This document shows positions 1-7,838 of a stretch of DNA of 26,776 bases, in pieces. Under the pieces are notes generated by a model, which saw nothing but the letters and a program-made list of their open reading frames with translations, had not been told where the DNA came from and did not search any database. Origin of the DNA: Desulfurobacterium atlanticum (lineage in GTDB: Bacteria; Aquificota; Aquificia; Desulfurobacteriales; Desulfurobacteriaceae); contig NZ_FZOB01000018.1 of NCBI RefSeq assembly GCF_900188395.1, forward strand, positions 1 to 26,776, in the 5' to 3' direction. Numbering within the stretch: position 1 is the first letter of the stretch; every line of letters begins with the position of its first letter. The translations under genes were made by a program, and so were the position numbers.

Positions 1-28
1 CGTGGTATAGGTTTATATTTAGCTGCAT
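1..28 (-). CDS. 5' end of a leftward gene, cut by the window edge (unidentified)
   Basis: On the minus strand an ATG at 28-26 is preceded by a perfect AGGAGG (35-40) with a 6-nt spacer. Nine codons (MQLNINLYH) are open before the window ends. The ribosome binding site is the main evidence; nine residues are too few to assign a family. The gene would be divergent from the NlpC/P60 gene at 231. Confidence 0.5.
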
Positions 29-230
29 GGTTGTCCTCCTGGTAGTGGTTTTGGTTTTCTGAAAATTTGAATGTTTAGTGCTCTTAATATTTTAACTACC
101 AGGTGGGCAGCCTTTTTCCTTTGGTGTGGGTGGGGAGTATGTGTATACCTATGCAGGGGTAAAGGCTTAAAATGCCTTTACATTTTCTTTGTTTTATGGT
201 ATTGTTTTCCCATATGCGGGAGGATTATTG
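29..230. promoter_or_regulatory. Divergent leader region with two inverted repeats
   Basis: This gap between two divergent genes should hold both promoters, but I see no clear -35/-10 pair. Two structures are visible. First, a perfect 9-bp inverted repeat (38-46 with 95-103), whose left arm overlaps the AGGAGG of the leftward gene. Second, a perfect 8-bp stem (159-166 with 174-181, 7-nt loop) followed by a T-rich stretch (182-190), which looks like a small intrinsic terminator or attenuator about 40 nt before the rightward start. I do not recognise a known riboswitch class. An open frame across 71-304 has no family resemblance and is not called. Confidence 0.35.
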
Positions 231-1091
231 ATGAAAAGATGGTTAATTGTTTTTGCACTGATGGTTGTTCCCGCAACGGCAAGAGCGGATCTTTATGTTG
301 TTAAAAAGGGAGATTCTCTATATAAAATTGCTAAAAAATTTCATACTACTGTAAAAACCATAAGAAGACTTAATGGATTAAGAGGGAATATATTAAGACC
401 GGGACAGAGGCTTATAGTACCTGGAAGAAGCAGGTTTGCTAAACCAAAAAGAAGTGTTGCTACTATAAATTTGTTAGAAGAGAAAGCTCAGCTTATAGAA
501 AGCGATAAAAATGATGCGCTTAATACACTTCAGGAACTTAGCTCAAAAGATGTTTCTATTCTTAGTAGCATCGTAGAATCGGAATCTTCTTTTTTATCTG
601 ATGCAATTTCCACTCCTTTAGGGGTCCCTTATGATAATTGGAGTCTTTCTATACTTAATCTCCCCGAATATAAGAGTTCTCTTTTGAAGATTTTAGCTAA
701 TATATTTAAAGAGTATAAAAATACGCCATATGTTTTTGGTTATAATGCTCCTGGGAGAGGTCTTGATTGTTCCTCATTTACAATGAGAGTTTACAGGAAG
801 CTTGGTATAAAACTTCCCAGGACTGCCCGGGGGCAGTTTAATGTGGGAGTTCCTGTTTCTAAAGAAGATTTGAAGGTAGGAGACCTTGTGTTTTTTAGAA
901 CTTACGCCCGTTTTCCTTCTCATGTTGGCATTTATATAGGTGATGGTAAGTTTGTTCATTTTTCTTCCATGTACCATGGTCTTTCTATATCTTCGTTAGA
1001 CAGTAGATATTTTAGACGAAGATATATAGGAGCTAAAAGAGTTTTAACAGAGAAAAAGATTAGAGAGGTTGTAGCGAAATTGCAACGATAA
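231..1091 (+). CDS. Secreted LysM - NlpC/P60 peptidoglycan endopeptidase
   Basis: This 286-residue protein has a signal peptide (about 1-19, cleavage likely after TARA), one LysM peptidoglycan-binding domain (about 21-64: VVKKGDSLYKIAKKF to RLIVPG), a linker, and an NlpC/P60 cysteine peptidase domain (about 150-272). Catalytic residues are visible: Cys180 in LDCSS, His231 in SHVGIYIGDG, and a third polar residue, probably His243 in FVHFSS. Enzymes of this family cut D-Glu-DAP type bonds in wall peptides in the periplasm. The frame is open from 189, but ATG 231 has GGGAGG at 218-223, and the signal peptide begins there. It is followed by htrA after 50 bp, so both act in the envelope, though co-transcription is uncertain. 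Family assignment is firm; the exact bond cut is not known. Confidence 0.93.
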   Translation: MKRWLIVFALMVVPATARADLYVVKKGDSLYKIAKKFHTTVKTIRRLNGLRGNILRPGQRLIVPGRSRFAKPKRSVATINLLEEKAQLIESDKNDALNTLQELSSKDVSILSSIVESESSFLSDAISTPLGVPYDNWSLSILNLPEYKSSLLKILANIFKEYKNTPYVFGYNAPGRGLDCSSFTMRVYRKLGIKLPRTARGQFNVGVPVSKEDLKVGDLVFFRTYARFPSHVGIYIGDGKFVHFSSMYHGLSISSLDSRYFRRRYIGAKRVLTEKKIREVVAKLQR

Positions 1092-1141
1092 ATTTCTTTT
1101 AGAATAAAAACAACAAATAACAAAGAGAAAGGAGGTAAGCG

Positions 1142-2581
1142 ATGAACACAAGACAGCTCTTAAAAGTATCAGTTTTGACAGTATTAGCGTCATTTTCTTT
1201 CGCTGTAAGTGGAAATGCAAAAGTAAATGTTTCTCCTGATGATTATAAAGTAGTACTTTCTCTTCAAAAAGTAATAGAAGCTGTGGCTGAAGAGGTAAGA
1301 CCTGCTGTTGTTGATATCACTTCTGTGACAACGGTGAAGTTTCAGCATCCTGCAATACCGCCTGAGTTTAAAGATTTCTTCAGGGAATTTGGATTTCCTA
1401 TGCCACAGTTTCCTGATGTTCCTCAAGAGTTTGAGAAGAAGTCTCTTGGTTCAGGATTTATTGTAAAAGTTAAGGACGGATGGGCTTACATTTTGACAAA
1501 CAATCACGTTGTAGATAAAGCTAAAAAAATAAAAGTGAAACTTTATAACGGTGATATTTATACTGCTAAAGTGGTTGGAAAGGACCCTAAAACAGATGTT
1601 GCACTTATAAAGATAAAGGTTGGAAATAAGAAAGTTCCAGTAGTAAGGCTTGGAGATTCTGATAAGATTAAGATAGGAGAATTTGTAATAGCTATAGGTA
1701 ATCCTTACAGGCTTGACGGGTCTGTAACTCATGGAATAATCTCTGCCAAGGGAAGGCATGGTCTAGGGCTTAACCCTATTGAGAACTTTATTCAGACAGA
1801 TGCAGCTATAAATCCAGGTAACAGTGGAGGACCGCTGTGTGATATTTACGGCAGGGTTATCGGCATAAACACTGCTATTGTCAGAAATGCCCAGGGTCTT
1901 GGTTTTGCTGTTCCCATAAATATTGCAAAGAAAGTCATGAACGACCTTTTGAAATATGGAAAGGTTATCAGAGGATGGCTTGGGGTTTACATTGAAAATG
2001 TTTCTCCTGATGTAGCTTCCAAATTTGGAATAAAGCGTGGAGTTATGGTTACAAAAGTGATGAAGGGAAGTCCTGCAGATAAAGGAGGATTGAGGAGTGG
2101 AGATATAATAGTTTCTTATAATGGTAAACCTGTTAAAGGGGTTTCTGATTTACAACTGAAGGTTATAAATACGAAACCTGGTGAAAAAGTAAAGATAGAG
2201 ATTATAAGGGATGGTAAAAGAAAAGTGCTTACAGTTAAGATAGGACAGATGCCTCAGCAGGAAATGGTTGCAAGTGCTCTTTCAACTCTTGGACTTTCAG
2301 TTCAAAAGCTTACACCTGAATTGAAAGAAAAATTTGGAGTACCGAAAGGAATTTCAGGGCTTGTGGTAACTGATGTTAAGCCAGGAACACCTGCTGACGA
2401 TGCAGGACTTAAAGTGGGGGATATTATAATAAGTGCTGGAACAGAGCCTCAAAATCTGAAACCTGTTAAAGATGTTGATGAATTTGCCAAGCTTGTAGAG
2501 AAAGCAAAAGATAAAGGGGTTCTTCTAAAAGTTTACAGGAACGGATTTTCATTCTTTGTTGTTTTAAAGGTTGAAGAGTAA
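1142..2581 (+). CDS. degP: HtrA/DegP family periplasmic serine protease-chaperone (Do-like)
   Basis: This 479-residue protein carries an N-terminal signal peptide (about 1-26), a trypsin-like domain and two PDZ domains (about 275-370 and 385-478). The catalytic triad is complete: His122 in TNNHVVDKA, Asp152 in KTDVALIKI and Ser228 in GNSGGPL. Length and domain order match Do/DegP/DegQ proteins, which degrade or hold misfolded envelope proteins. The start is secured by GGAGGT at 1131-1136 with a 5-nt spacer. A stem-loop terminator follows the stop at 2595-2624. DegP, DegQ and MucD cannot be separated from sequence alone. Confidence 0.96.
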   Translation: MNTRQLLKVSVLTVLASFSFAVSGNAKVNVSPDDYKVVLSLQKVIEAVAEEVRPAVVDITSVTTVKFQHPAIPPEFKDFFREFGFPMPQFPDVPQEFEKKSLGSGFIVKVKDGWAYILTNNHVVDKAKKIKVKLYNGDIYTAKVVGKDPKTDVALIKIKVGNKKVPVVRLGDSDKIKIGEFVIAIGNPYRLDGSVTHGIISAKGRHGLGLNPIENFIQTDAAINPGNSGGPLCDIYGRVIGINTAIVRNAQGLGFAVPINIAKKVMNDLLKYGKVIRGWLGVYIENVSPDVASKFGIKRGVMVTKVMKGSPADKGGLRSGDIIVSYNGKPVKGVSDLQLKVINTKPGEKVKIEIIRDGKRKVLTVKIGQMPQQEMVASALSTLGLSVQKLTPELKEKFGVPKGISGLVVTDVKPGTPADDAGLKVGDIIISAGTEPQNLKPVKDVDEFAKLVEKAKDKGVLLKVYRNGFSFFVVLKVEE

Positions 2582-2594
2582 TTTTAAAATCGGT

Positions 2595-2624
2595 GTGTAG
2601 GGGATATTCTCCCCTGCACTTTTA
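2595..2624 (+). terminator. Rho-independent terminator after htrA
   Basis: A 10-bp stem pairs 2595-2604 with 2610-2619, with one G-T wobble and loop TATTC. It is followed by TTTTAT. It lies 14 bp after the htrA stop and separates it from the sigma factor gene. Confidence 0.75.
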
Positions 2625-2708
2625 TATTGGGGGAGTTACTGGCAAAATAGGGAGAATTTGGATAAAATTCCCTTTCACACTTTTAACCTCTTGTTAGGAG
2701 AGTTAGCC

Positions 2709-3698
2709 ATGACAGAAAAAGATTTCACTTTTAATGAAGATGAGTTTCTTATTAATGATATAGGGGGATTGGAGAGCGGGCTTGATTCAGCGGACGAAGG
2801 GATAGCTTCTATAGATGATTCGGTTATTTTAAATTCGGAAATAGATCCTTCTCTTATAGAGTCTTTTGTTCCGGATAAAGATTCCCTTGATGCTTTTTTG
2901 AAGGCAATATCAAAGATTCCTCTTCTTTCACGGGAGGAAGAGCTTGAGTATGCCAGAAGGGCTAAAGAGGGAGACCAGGAAGCTTTAAAAAAGCTCGTTG
3001 AATCAAACCTAAGGTTTGTGGTTAGTGTGGCTAAAAAGTATTTAGGTTGCGGTTTACCTTTACACGATTTAATTGCTGAAGGTATTCTTGGACTTATTGA
3101 AGCTGCAAGACGATTTGACCCTGATAAGGGTGTGAAGTTTATTTCCTACGCTGTTTGGTGGATTAGACAATCAATTATGCAGGCTCTTGCTCAGCAGACT
3201 GGCGCTGTTAAAATACCTGTTAAGCAGGCTGTCCTTGTTAATAAAATTACAAGGTCGTATGGTGAGCTTCTTAAAAAGCTTGGAAGGGAACCTAAAACAG
3301 AAGAGCTTGCTGAATATCTCGGTATGGATGCAAAAGATATTGAAAGGTTGTTAAGTGTCTGTCAGGTACCTCTTTCTCTTGATACGCCGGTTGGAGACGA
3401 AGAAGATACAACTTTTAAAGATTTTCTTAAAGGAGAAGGAACAGCAGAGGTAGAAGAGAAAGTTGTTCAGGAAGAACTTCGCCACAGTATAGAAGAGATG
3501 CTTGAGCAGTTAACTCCTCAGGAGAAGCGGATAATAATAATGCGTTTTGGTCTTGACGGAAACGATCCTAAAACCTTGAGAGAGATAGGAGAAAAACTTG
3601 GTATTTCAAGAGAAAGGGTTAGGCAGCTTGAGACAAGAGCCAAGAAGAAGATGAAAGAGTACGCTTTAAAAAGAAAATTGAATGTATTTTTAAACTGA
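2709..3698 (+). CDS. RNA polymerase sigma-70 family factor (RpoD/SigA-like, short form)
   Basis: This 329-residue protein begins with an acidic segment (about 1-60). Region 1.2 follows (LLSREEELEYARRAKEGD), then region 2 with NLRFVVSVAKKYLGCGLPLHDLI and the -10 recognition helix KFISYAVWWIRQSIMQAL, region 3 (SYGELLKKLGREPKTEELAEYLGM) and region 4.2 (LREIGEKLGISRERVRQLE), a helix-turn-helix for the -35 element. All core regions are present, so it is a group 1 or group 2 sigma-70. Region 1.1 and the long non-conserved insert of large RpoD proteins are absent. The frame is open from a TTG at 2658, but ATG 2709 has AGGAG at 2696-2700. Whether it is the housekeeping or an alternative sigma cannot be decided here. 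Confidence 0.92.
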   Translation: MTEKDFTFNEDEFLINDIGGLESGLDSADEGIASIDDSVILNSEIDPSLIESFVPDKDSLDAFLKAISKIPLLSREEELEYARRAKEGDQEALKKLVESNLRFVVSVAKKYLGCGLPLHDLIAEGILGLIEAARRFDPDKGVKFISYAVWWIRQSIMQALAQQTGAVKIPVKQAVLVNKITRSYGELLKKLGREPKTEELAEYLGMDAKDIERLLSVCQVPLSLDTPVGDEEDTTFKDFLKGEGTAEVEEKVVQEELRHSIEEMLEQLTPQEKRIIIMRFGLDGNDPKTLREIGEKLGISRERVRQLETRAKKKMKEYALKRKLNVFLN

Positions 3699-3721
3699 CG
3701 GGGAAATTTCCCTGTCAGTTT
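3692..3721 (+). terminator. Stem-loop at the end of the sigma factor gene, weak terminator
   Basis: A 12-bp or longer stem pairs 3692-3703 with 3710-3721, with one G-T wobble; the sigma gene TGA lies in the left arm. Only a short T run follows, so read-through into the EamA gene ten bases later is likely. Confidence 0.5.
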
Positions 3722-3730
3722 CTGGAACAA

Positions 3731-4150
3731 ATGATGGATAAGTGGTTGTTTTTCTCCATTCTTGCTCTTTTATTCTGGGGATTGTGGGGTTTTTTCCCGA
3801 AGGTTGCGTCAAACTATATTTCGCCTGAAAGTATACTTGTTTATCAAACATTAGGTTGTTTATCAGTTGTTATTCTCTTATTTTTTCTGCCAGAATTTGA
3901 GATGGAATTTAATTTTAAAGGGATTCTTTTTTCATTTTTGGGAGGTGTGGCTGGTACTTTAGGTTCTCTATTCTTCCTTTATGCTGTTAAAACTGGAAAA
4001 CTTTCGGTTGTTATTACAATAACAGCACTTTATCCGATGATTACTATTTTTCTTGCCGTTTTACTTCTTAAAGAAAATCTTTCATTAAAGCAAGTAGTAG
4101 GTATTATCTTTGCTTTAGTTTCAATTGTATTAATTGCTGGCGGGGAGTAA
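3731..4150 (+). CDS. Half-size EamA/DMT family membrane permease
   Basis: This 139-residue, very hydrophobic protein has four to five predicted membrane segments (about 3-25, 34-54, 64-86, 91-115, 118-137). It matches one EamA unit: an aromatic-rich first helix with FWGLWGFFPK, GTLGSLFFLYAVKTGKLSVV, and a final TALYPMITIFLAVLLLKE helix pair. Most DMT exporters have two such units in about 300 residues; one-unit members exist and are thought to dimerise. The substrate cannot be predicted. ATG 3731 or ATG 3734 could be used; no strong ribosome binding site is seen. The 3' end overlaps the convergent rsuA gene by 21 bp. Confidence 0.85.
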   Translation: MMDKWLFFSILALLFWGLWGFFPKVASNYISPESILVYQTLGCLSVVILLFFLPEFEMEFNFKGILFSFLGGVAGTLGSLFFLYAVKTGKLSVVITITALYPMITIFLAVLLLKENLSLKQVVGIIFALVSIVLIAGGE

Positions 4151-4870
4151 TCCAACTGCTTTTTTTAGCTTTTTGACTTCTTCATCATTTAAAAATCTAT
4201 ACTCTCCTTTTGGAAGTTTGCCTAATTTAAGTGTTCCGAAGGATATTCTTTTAAGATAGATTACTGGGTTGCCGACTTTTTTTAACATTCTTTTTATCTG
4301 ATGGTACTTCCCTTCGGTTATTTCTATTTCAATCTCTGAAGTGTTTTCATGTACTTTTATAACTTTTACCTTTGCCGGTTTACTAATAAAGTCTCCGAGT
4401 TTTACTCCTTTTTCAAGTAAGTTTTTGCTGTTTTCGGATAATTTCCCTTCAATTACAACATAGTATCGCTTGGGAACTTTCCATTTTGGGTGGGTAAGCC
4501 TGTGAGCAAGCTCTCCGTCGTTTGTTATAAACAATAATCCTTCTGTATCTTTGTCAAGCCTGCCTACAGGAAAGAGTTTTTCAAAGCGGGGAACATCGCT
4601 TATAAGCTCCATTACAGTTGCTTCTTTATCTTTTGTTGATGTTATGTATCCTGCCGGCTTGTGCAGTATAAGGTAGATATCTTTTATATGGATTACAGGT
4701 TCACCGTTAACTTCTATCTTTTCCTTTTCCGGATCAACTTTAAATCCAGGATCTTTAATTTGTTCCCCGTTTACTGTAACAGTTCCTTTTTTTATTAGAT
4801 ATTTTACTTCTTTTCTTGTTCCAAATCCCGATTCTGAAAGAAGCTTATCAAGTCGCAATTTAGAAGCCAT
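4130..4870 (-). CDS. rsuA: 16S rRNA pseudouridine synthase, RsuA/RluB family
   Basis: This 246-residue protein has an N-terminal S4 RNA-binding domain (about 4-62: RLDKLLSESGFGTRKEVKYL) and a pseudouridine synthase domain. The catalytic aspartate is Asp106 in PVGRLDKDTEGLL. HKPAGYITSTKD with a downstream TV and the EGKYHQIKRM motif favour the RsuA branch (Psi516 of 16S rRNA) over RluB, but this is a judgement by eye. It is the last gene of deoC-ribF-era-rsuA; its ATG overlaps the end of era by 11 bp, so translation is probably coupled. Its tail overlaps the convergent EamA gene. Confidence 0.9.
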   Translation of the reverse strand: MASKLRLDKLLSESGFGTRKEVKYLIKKGTVTVNGEQIKDPGFKVDPEKEKIEVNGEPVIHIKDIYLILHKPAGYITSTKDKEATVMELISDVPRFEKLFPVGRLDKDTEGLLFITNDGELAHRLTHPKWKVPKRYYVVIEGKLSENSKNLLEKGVKLGDFISKPAKVKVIKVHENTSEIEIEITEGKYHQIKRMLKKVGNPVIYLKRISFGTLKLGKLPKGEYRFLNDEEVKKLKKAVGLLPASN

Positions 4871-5774
4871 AACCTAACCTTCTTAGGTAATCTACTCTGT
4901 TTCTCCAGTCTTCTTTCACTTTTACCCATAACCTTAAATAAACTTTCTTTCCCAGTATCTGTTCAAGTTCCTGTCTTGCAAGCGTTCCTATCTTTTTCAA
5001 TTTTTGTCCATTTTTCCCGATTATAATCGCCTTCTGTGATGGCCTTTCAACTATTATGTCTGCGTCTATAACCAGCATATCAGGATTTCTGTCTCCCGGT
5101 TCAATGCTTACAACATTTACCGTAACTGCATGGGGAATTTCTTGAGATGTTAGAAGCATGACTTTTTCTCTTATTATTTCTGCCACATACTGTTCAATCG
5201 GCATATCGGTTATCATGTTATCTTCGTAATATTTTGGACCTTCTGGTAGGTTTTCAACAATAAGGTCAAGCAATCTATCAAGATTTGAACCTTTTGCTGC
5301 TGATATAGGAATAATCTCATCTACGAAAGGAAATTCTTTATGAATTTCCTCTATTAAAGGAAGTAGTTCCTCTTTAGGTACACCATCTATTTTATTTATT
5401 ACCACGAAAACTTTTGTTTCTTTTCTTTTCTCTTTACCTATTTTTTCAAGGATTTTCCTATCCGCAGGAGTAAGTCCTGCTCTTGCGTCAATCAGAAAAA
5501 GAATAACATCTGCATCTGGAATAACGCTGAATGCAACTTCATTCATGTATCTGTTAAGTTCAAATTTTTCTTTATGAATCCCTGGAGTGTCAAGAAAAAC
5601 TATCTGTCCGTTTTTAAGATGCTTTACTCCGACGATTCTGTGCCTTGTTGTCTGGGGTCTGTCTGTTACTATTGCAACTTTGGTTCCAAGCAGACTATTT
5701 AGAAGGGTAGATTTACCAACGTTTGGCCTTCCAAGTATGGCTACGTATCCGGATTTAAAACTGCTTTCACTCAA
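4860..5774 (-). CDS. era: GTPase Era, 16S rRNA-binding ribosome assembly factor
   Basis: All G motifs are present: G1 GRPNVGKST (15-23), G2 in the PQTTRH segment, G3 DTPG, G4 NKID and G5 SA. A C-terminal KH domain follows, with the IIGKNGQKLKKIG loop. Era binds the 3' end of 16S rRNA and gates 30S maturation. The frame extends to an ATG at 5792 without a ribosome binding site. I prefer TTG 5774 (304 residues), because GGAGG at 5780-5784 stands exactly 5 nt before it. This start overlaps the ribF stop by 8 bp. Using 5792 would add six residues. The rsuA neighbour, another 16S rRNA factor, fits a small-subunit assembly role. Confidence 0.96.
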   Translation of the reverse strand: MSESSFKSGYVAILGRPNVGKSTLLNSLLGTKVAIVTDRPQTTRHRIVGVKHLKNGQIVFLDTPGIHKEKFELNRYMNEVAFSVIPDADVILFLIDARAGLTPADRKILEKIGKEKRKETKVFVVINKIDGVPKEELLPLIEEIHKEFPFVDEIIPISAAKGSNLDRLLDLIVENLPEGPKYYEDNMITDMPIEQYVAEIIREKVMLLTSQEIPHAVTVNVVSIEPGDRNPDMLVIDADIIVERPSQKAIIIGKNGQKLKKIGTLARQELEQILGKKVYLRLWVKVKEDWRNRVDYLRRLGYGF

Positions 5775-6621
5775 AACTTCCTCCGTTTTCATTCAGTAAA
5801 ATTGTTTTCACATCTAATTTAATCTGTTTTTGAAGCTCTTCAATAGAGTTAAACTTTTTCTCTTTTCTGATAAACTTTAGAAACTCAATTTCCGGTTTTT
5901 CATATTTCAAATCCTTGAAATTTCTGTTTAATATGTGGACTTCAAGAAGTTCCTCTTTTCCATCAACTGTGGGCCTTACTCCAAAGTTTGCTGCTCCGAG
6001 GAGCTTTTTACCGTTAGCTTTAGCATAAACTTTGTAAACACCGTAAGGGAGAAGTAGTTTTTTAGCAGGTTTTATGTTTATTGTTGGGAATCCCAACTTT
6101 TTTCCAAGTCCCTTTCCTTTTACTTTGTTCCCTGTGGTAAAAAAAGGAAAACCTAAAAGAAAATTGGCTTTTTCTATATCTCCTCTGTTTAAAAGCTCTT
6201 TTATCCATGAAGTGCTGATTTTTCTTCCGTTGTGTTTTAGTGGTTTAACCTCTACTACTTTGATTTTATATATCTCTCCAAGTTTTTTTGCCTTCTCTAC
6301 GTCTCCTTCTCTTCCCTTTCCAAATCTCCAGTCGCTACCGACCACAATGGTGGTATATCCGTTCTTTTTTAAAAACTGGAAAAATTCTTGAGCAGATAGA
6401 TTTTTTATCTTATTAAAAGGAACAAGGCTAAGTTTGATTTTAAATCTTGTTGCGATGGTTTTTCTTTCTTCAAGGGTAAAAAGAGAGGGGTTATCACCGC
6501 TTTCAGGAAATAGAATGGATAGGATTTCGGGATTTTTAAACTTTTTTACTTCCTGTATCAGTTTTTGATGTCCTTTGTGGAAACTTTCAAATTTTCCTAT
6601 TGTGCAGGATTTCTCTTGCAA
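5767..6621 (-). CDS. ribF: Bifunctional riboflavin kinase / FAD synthetase
   Basis: This 284-residue protein makes FMN from riboflavin and then FAD. The N-terminal nucleotidylyltransferase domain shows TIGKFESFHKGHQ (7-19), a variant of the usual TIGxFDGxHxGH, and VVGSDWRFGKGREGD. The C-terminal kinase domain shows GKGLGKKLGFPTINI and NFGVRPTV. The start is a TTG at 6621 with AGGAGAG at 6626-6632, which gives a 35-bp overlap with deoC. The catalytic HxGH motif lies so close to the start that a shorter protein is not plausible. Together with ribD at 23161 it covers two steps of flavin synthesis, but the two genes are not linked. Confidence 0.95.
   Translation of the reverse strand: MQEKSCTIGKFESFHKGHQKLIQEVKKFKNPEILSILFPESGDNPSLFTLEERKTIATRFKIKLSLVPFNKIKNLSAQEFFQFLKKNGYTTIVVGSDWRFGKGREGDVEKAKKLGEIYKIKVVEVKPLKHNGRKISTSWIKELLNRGDIEKANFLLGFPFFTTGNKVKGKGLGKKLGFPTINIKPAKKLLLPYGVYKVYAKANGKKLLGAANFGVRPTVDGKEELLEVHILNRNFKDLKYEKPEIEFLKFIRKEKKFNSIEELQKQIKLDVKTILLNENGGSFE
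5780..5784 (-). promoter_or_regulatory. Ribosome binding site that decides the era start
   Basis: GGAGG on the minus strand, 5 nt before TTG 5774. It lies inside the coding frame if the upstream ATG 5792 were used, which argues against that ATG. Confidence 0.6.
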
Positions 6622-7255
6622 TCTTCTCTCCTGAACTTGTGCCTATTCTATCTGCTCCAAGATTTATAAATTTTAAAGCGTCTTTAAATGTTCTAATACC
6701 ACCTGATGCTTTCACTTTTGCTTTTCCTTTAGCTATCTCCTTTAAAAGTTTTACATCTTCTTCGGTAGCTCCGTATTTTCCATAACCGGTGGATGTTTTA
6801 AGGTAGTCCCATCCGTTTTCAACGGCAATTTTCCCTGCAATTTTTTTCTCTTCGTCTATTAAATAGCAGCATTCTAAAATAAGTTTAATTATAAATCCGT
6901 CTGTAATCTTTCTTATCTCTTTTAGCTCTTCCTCAACTTTCTCCCAGTTTCTTTCTTTAACTGCGGAGATGTTAAGAACTATGTCCAGTTCTTTTGCTCC
7001 TTCCGTTATGCTCTGTTCTATTTCAAAAAGAATTGAGCTGAACGTTACAGAGTTTAATGGAAAAGCTATAACAGTTGCGATTTTTTCAGAAGGCAGGAAA
7101 GAGACAGCAGTTTTTATGTGTTTTGGAAATATGCAAAGAGTTGCAAATCCGTAAGATTTAACAGCTTCACACCCTTTTATAACCTCATATTCTGTTGATG
7201 TTGGTTTTAAAATTGAGTGGTCAATCTTTGATAGTATCTCTTCAGGTTTCATCAT
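6587..7255 (-). CDS. deoC: Deoxyribose-phosphate aldolase
   Basis: This 222-residue TIM-barrel aldolase cleaves 2-deoxyribose-5-phosphate to glyceraldehyde-3-phosphate and acetaldehyde. The Schiff-base lysine is Lys153 in YLKTSTGYG, and the partner residues Asp91 (ELDIVLNI) and Lys182 (VKASGGIRT) are present. The usual FPxG motif reads FPLN, a small deviation. There are two adjacent ATGs; AGGAG at 7260-7264 suits the second (7252) slightly better. It is the first gene of a leftward operon and faces the unknown gene at 7311 across a 55-bp gap that must hold both promoters. Confidence 0.96.
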   Translation of the reverse strand: MMKPEEILSKIDHSILKPTSTEYEVIKGCEAVKSYGFATLCIFPKHIKTAVSFLPSEKIATVIAFPLNSVTFSSILFEIEQSITEGAKELDIVLNISAVKERNWEKVEEELKEIRKITDGFIIKLILECCYLIDEEKKIAGKIAVENGWDYLKTSTGYGKYGATEEDVKLLKEIAKGKAKVKASGGIRTFKDALKFINLGADRIGTSSGEKIAREILHNRKI

Positions 7256-7310
7256 TTTTCTCCTGCGGTTTTTTGCTAAAATCTATTTTAATCTTTTTGG
7301 GGAAGTTTAG

Positions 7311-7835
7311 TTGCGGAAATTTCTGAAAACTGTGTTATTAGTGTTAACTTTTTCCTTTTTCGGTGGATTGGCATATTCGGGAACCTCTGATATTTCAAAA
7401 AAGCAGCTTCTTGATTATTTTTCTACAGAAATTGCTCTTTTAAAACTCCCGCTTTCTTTTGATATTTTGTGGTCCTCTTACGGGAAGTTTTCTGTTAAAA
7501 ATGTCAACGGTACAGAAGATATTAAGACCTTTTCTCTTGGAAGGTTTGATATAGAGTATCTTGGTGACAATGTTTTTAATGTTCAGCTTTATTTTGTGTT
7601 AACTTGCGATAATGAAACTTACAGTAATAGGGTTTCCCTTAACTTTTTTGACGGTGGGAGTTTTGTGGTTTTTAAGACGGATAACGGAAAAATAAAGTTT
7701 AAACTTCCTGATGAGATTGTTGAGTTGCACCAGATAGATAAAGGTTTCAGGATTTACCGTTATTTTCCCGAGGAGACATTTGAGATACCTGTAAAAAATG
7801 GAGAAGTCTTTCTTAAGGTAAGAAAGAAGAGGTAA
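7311..7835 (+). CDS. Secreted protein of unknown function
   Basis: I do not recognise a family. The 174-residue product has a clear signal peptide (about 1-23, MRKFLKTVLLVLTFSFFGG then LAYSG) and a mature part rich in alternating hydrophobic and polar residues, suggesting beta structure. It has one cysteine (in VLTCDNET), too few for a disulfide, and no lipobox. The tail is basic (VRKKR). The start is a TTG at 7311 with GGGGAA at 7299-7304. The pgeF gene begins 3 bp after its stop, so the two are almost certainly co-translated. PgeF is linked to peptidoglycan quality, so an envelope role is a reasonable but unproven guess. Confidence 0.75.
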   Translation: MRKFLKTVLLVLTFSFFGGLAYSGTSDISKKQLLDYFSTEIALLKLPLSFDILWSSYGKFSVKNVNGTEDIKTFSLGRFDIEYLGDNVFNVQLYFVLTCDNETYSNRVSLNFFDGGSFVVFKTDNGKIKFKLPDEIVELHQIDKGFRIYRYFPEETFEIPVKNGEVFLKVRKKR

Positions 7836-7838
7836 GTT

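Noticed and set aside
71-304. Plus-strand frame of 77 codons overlapping the start of the NlpC/P60 gene
   Set aside because: Aromatic- and cysteine-rich product without family resemblance, no ribosome binding site, and it overlaps the well supported gene starting at 231.
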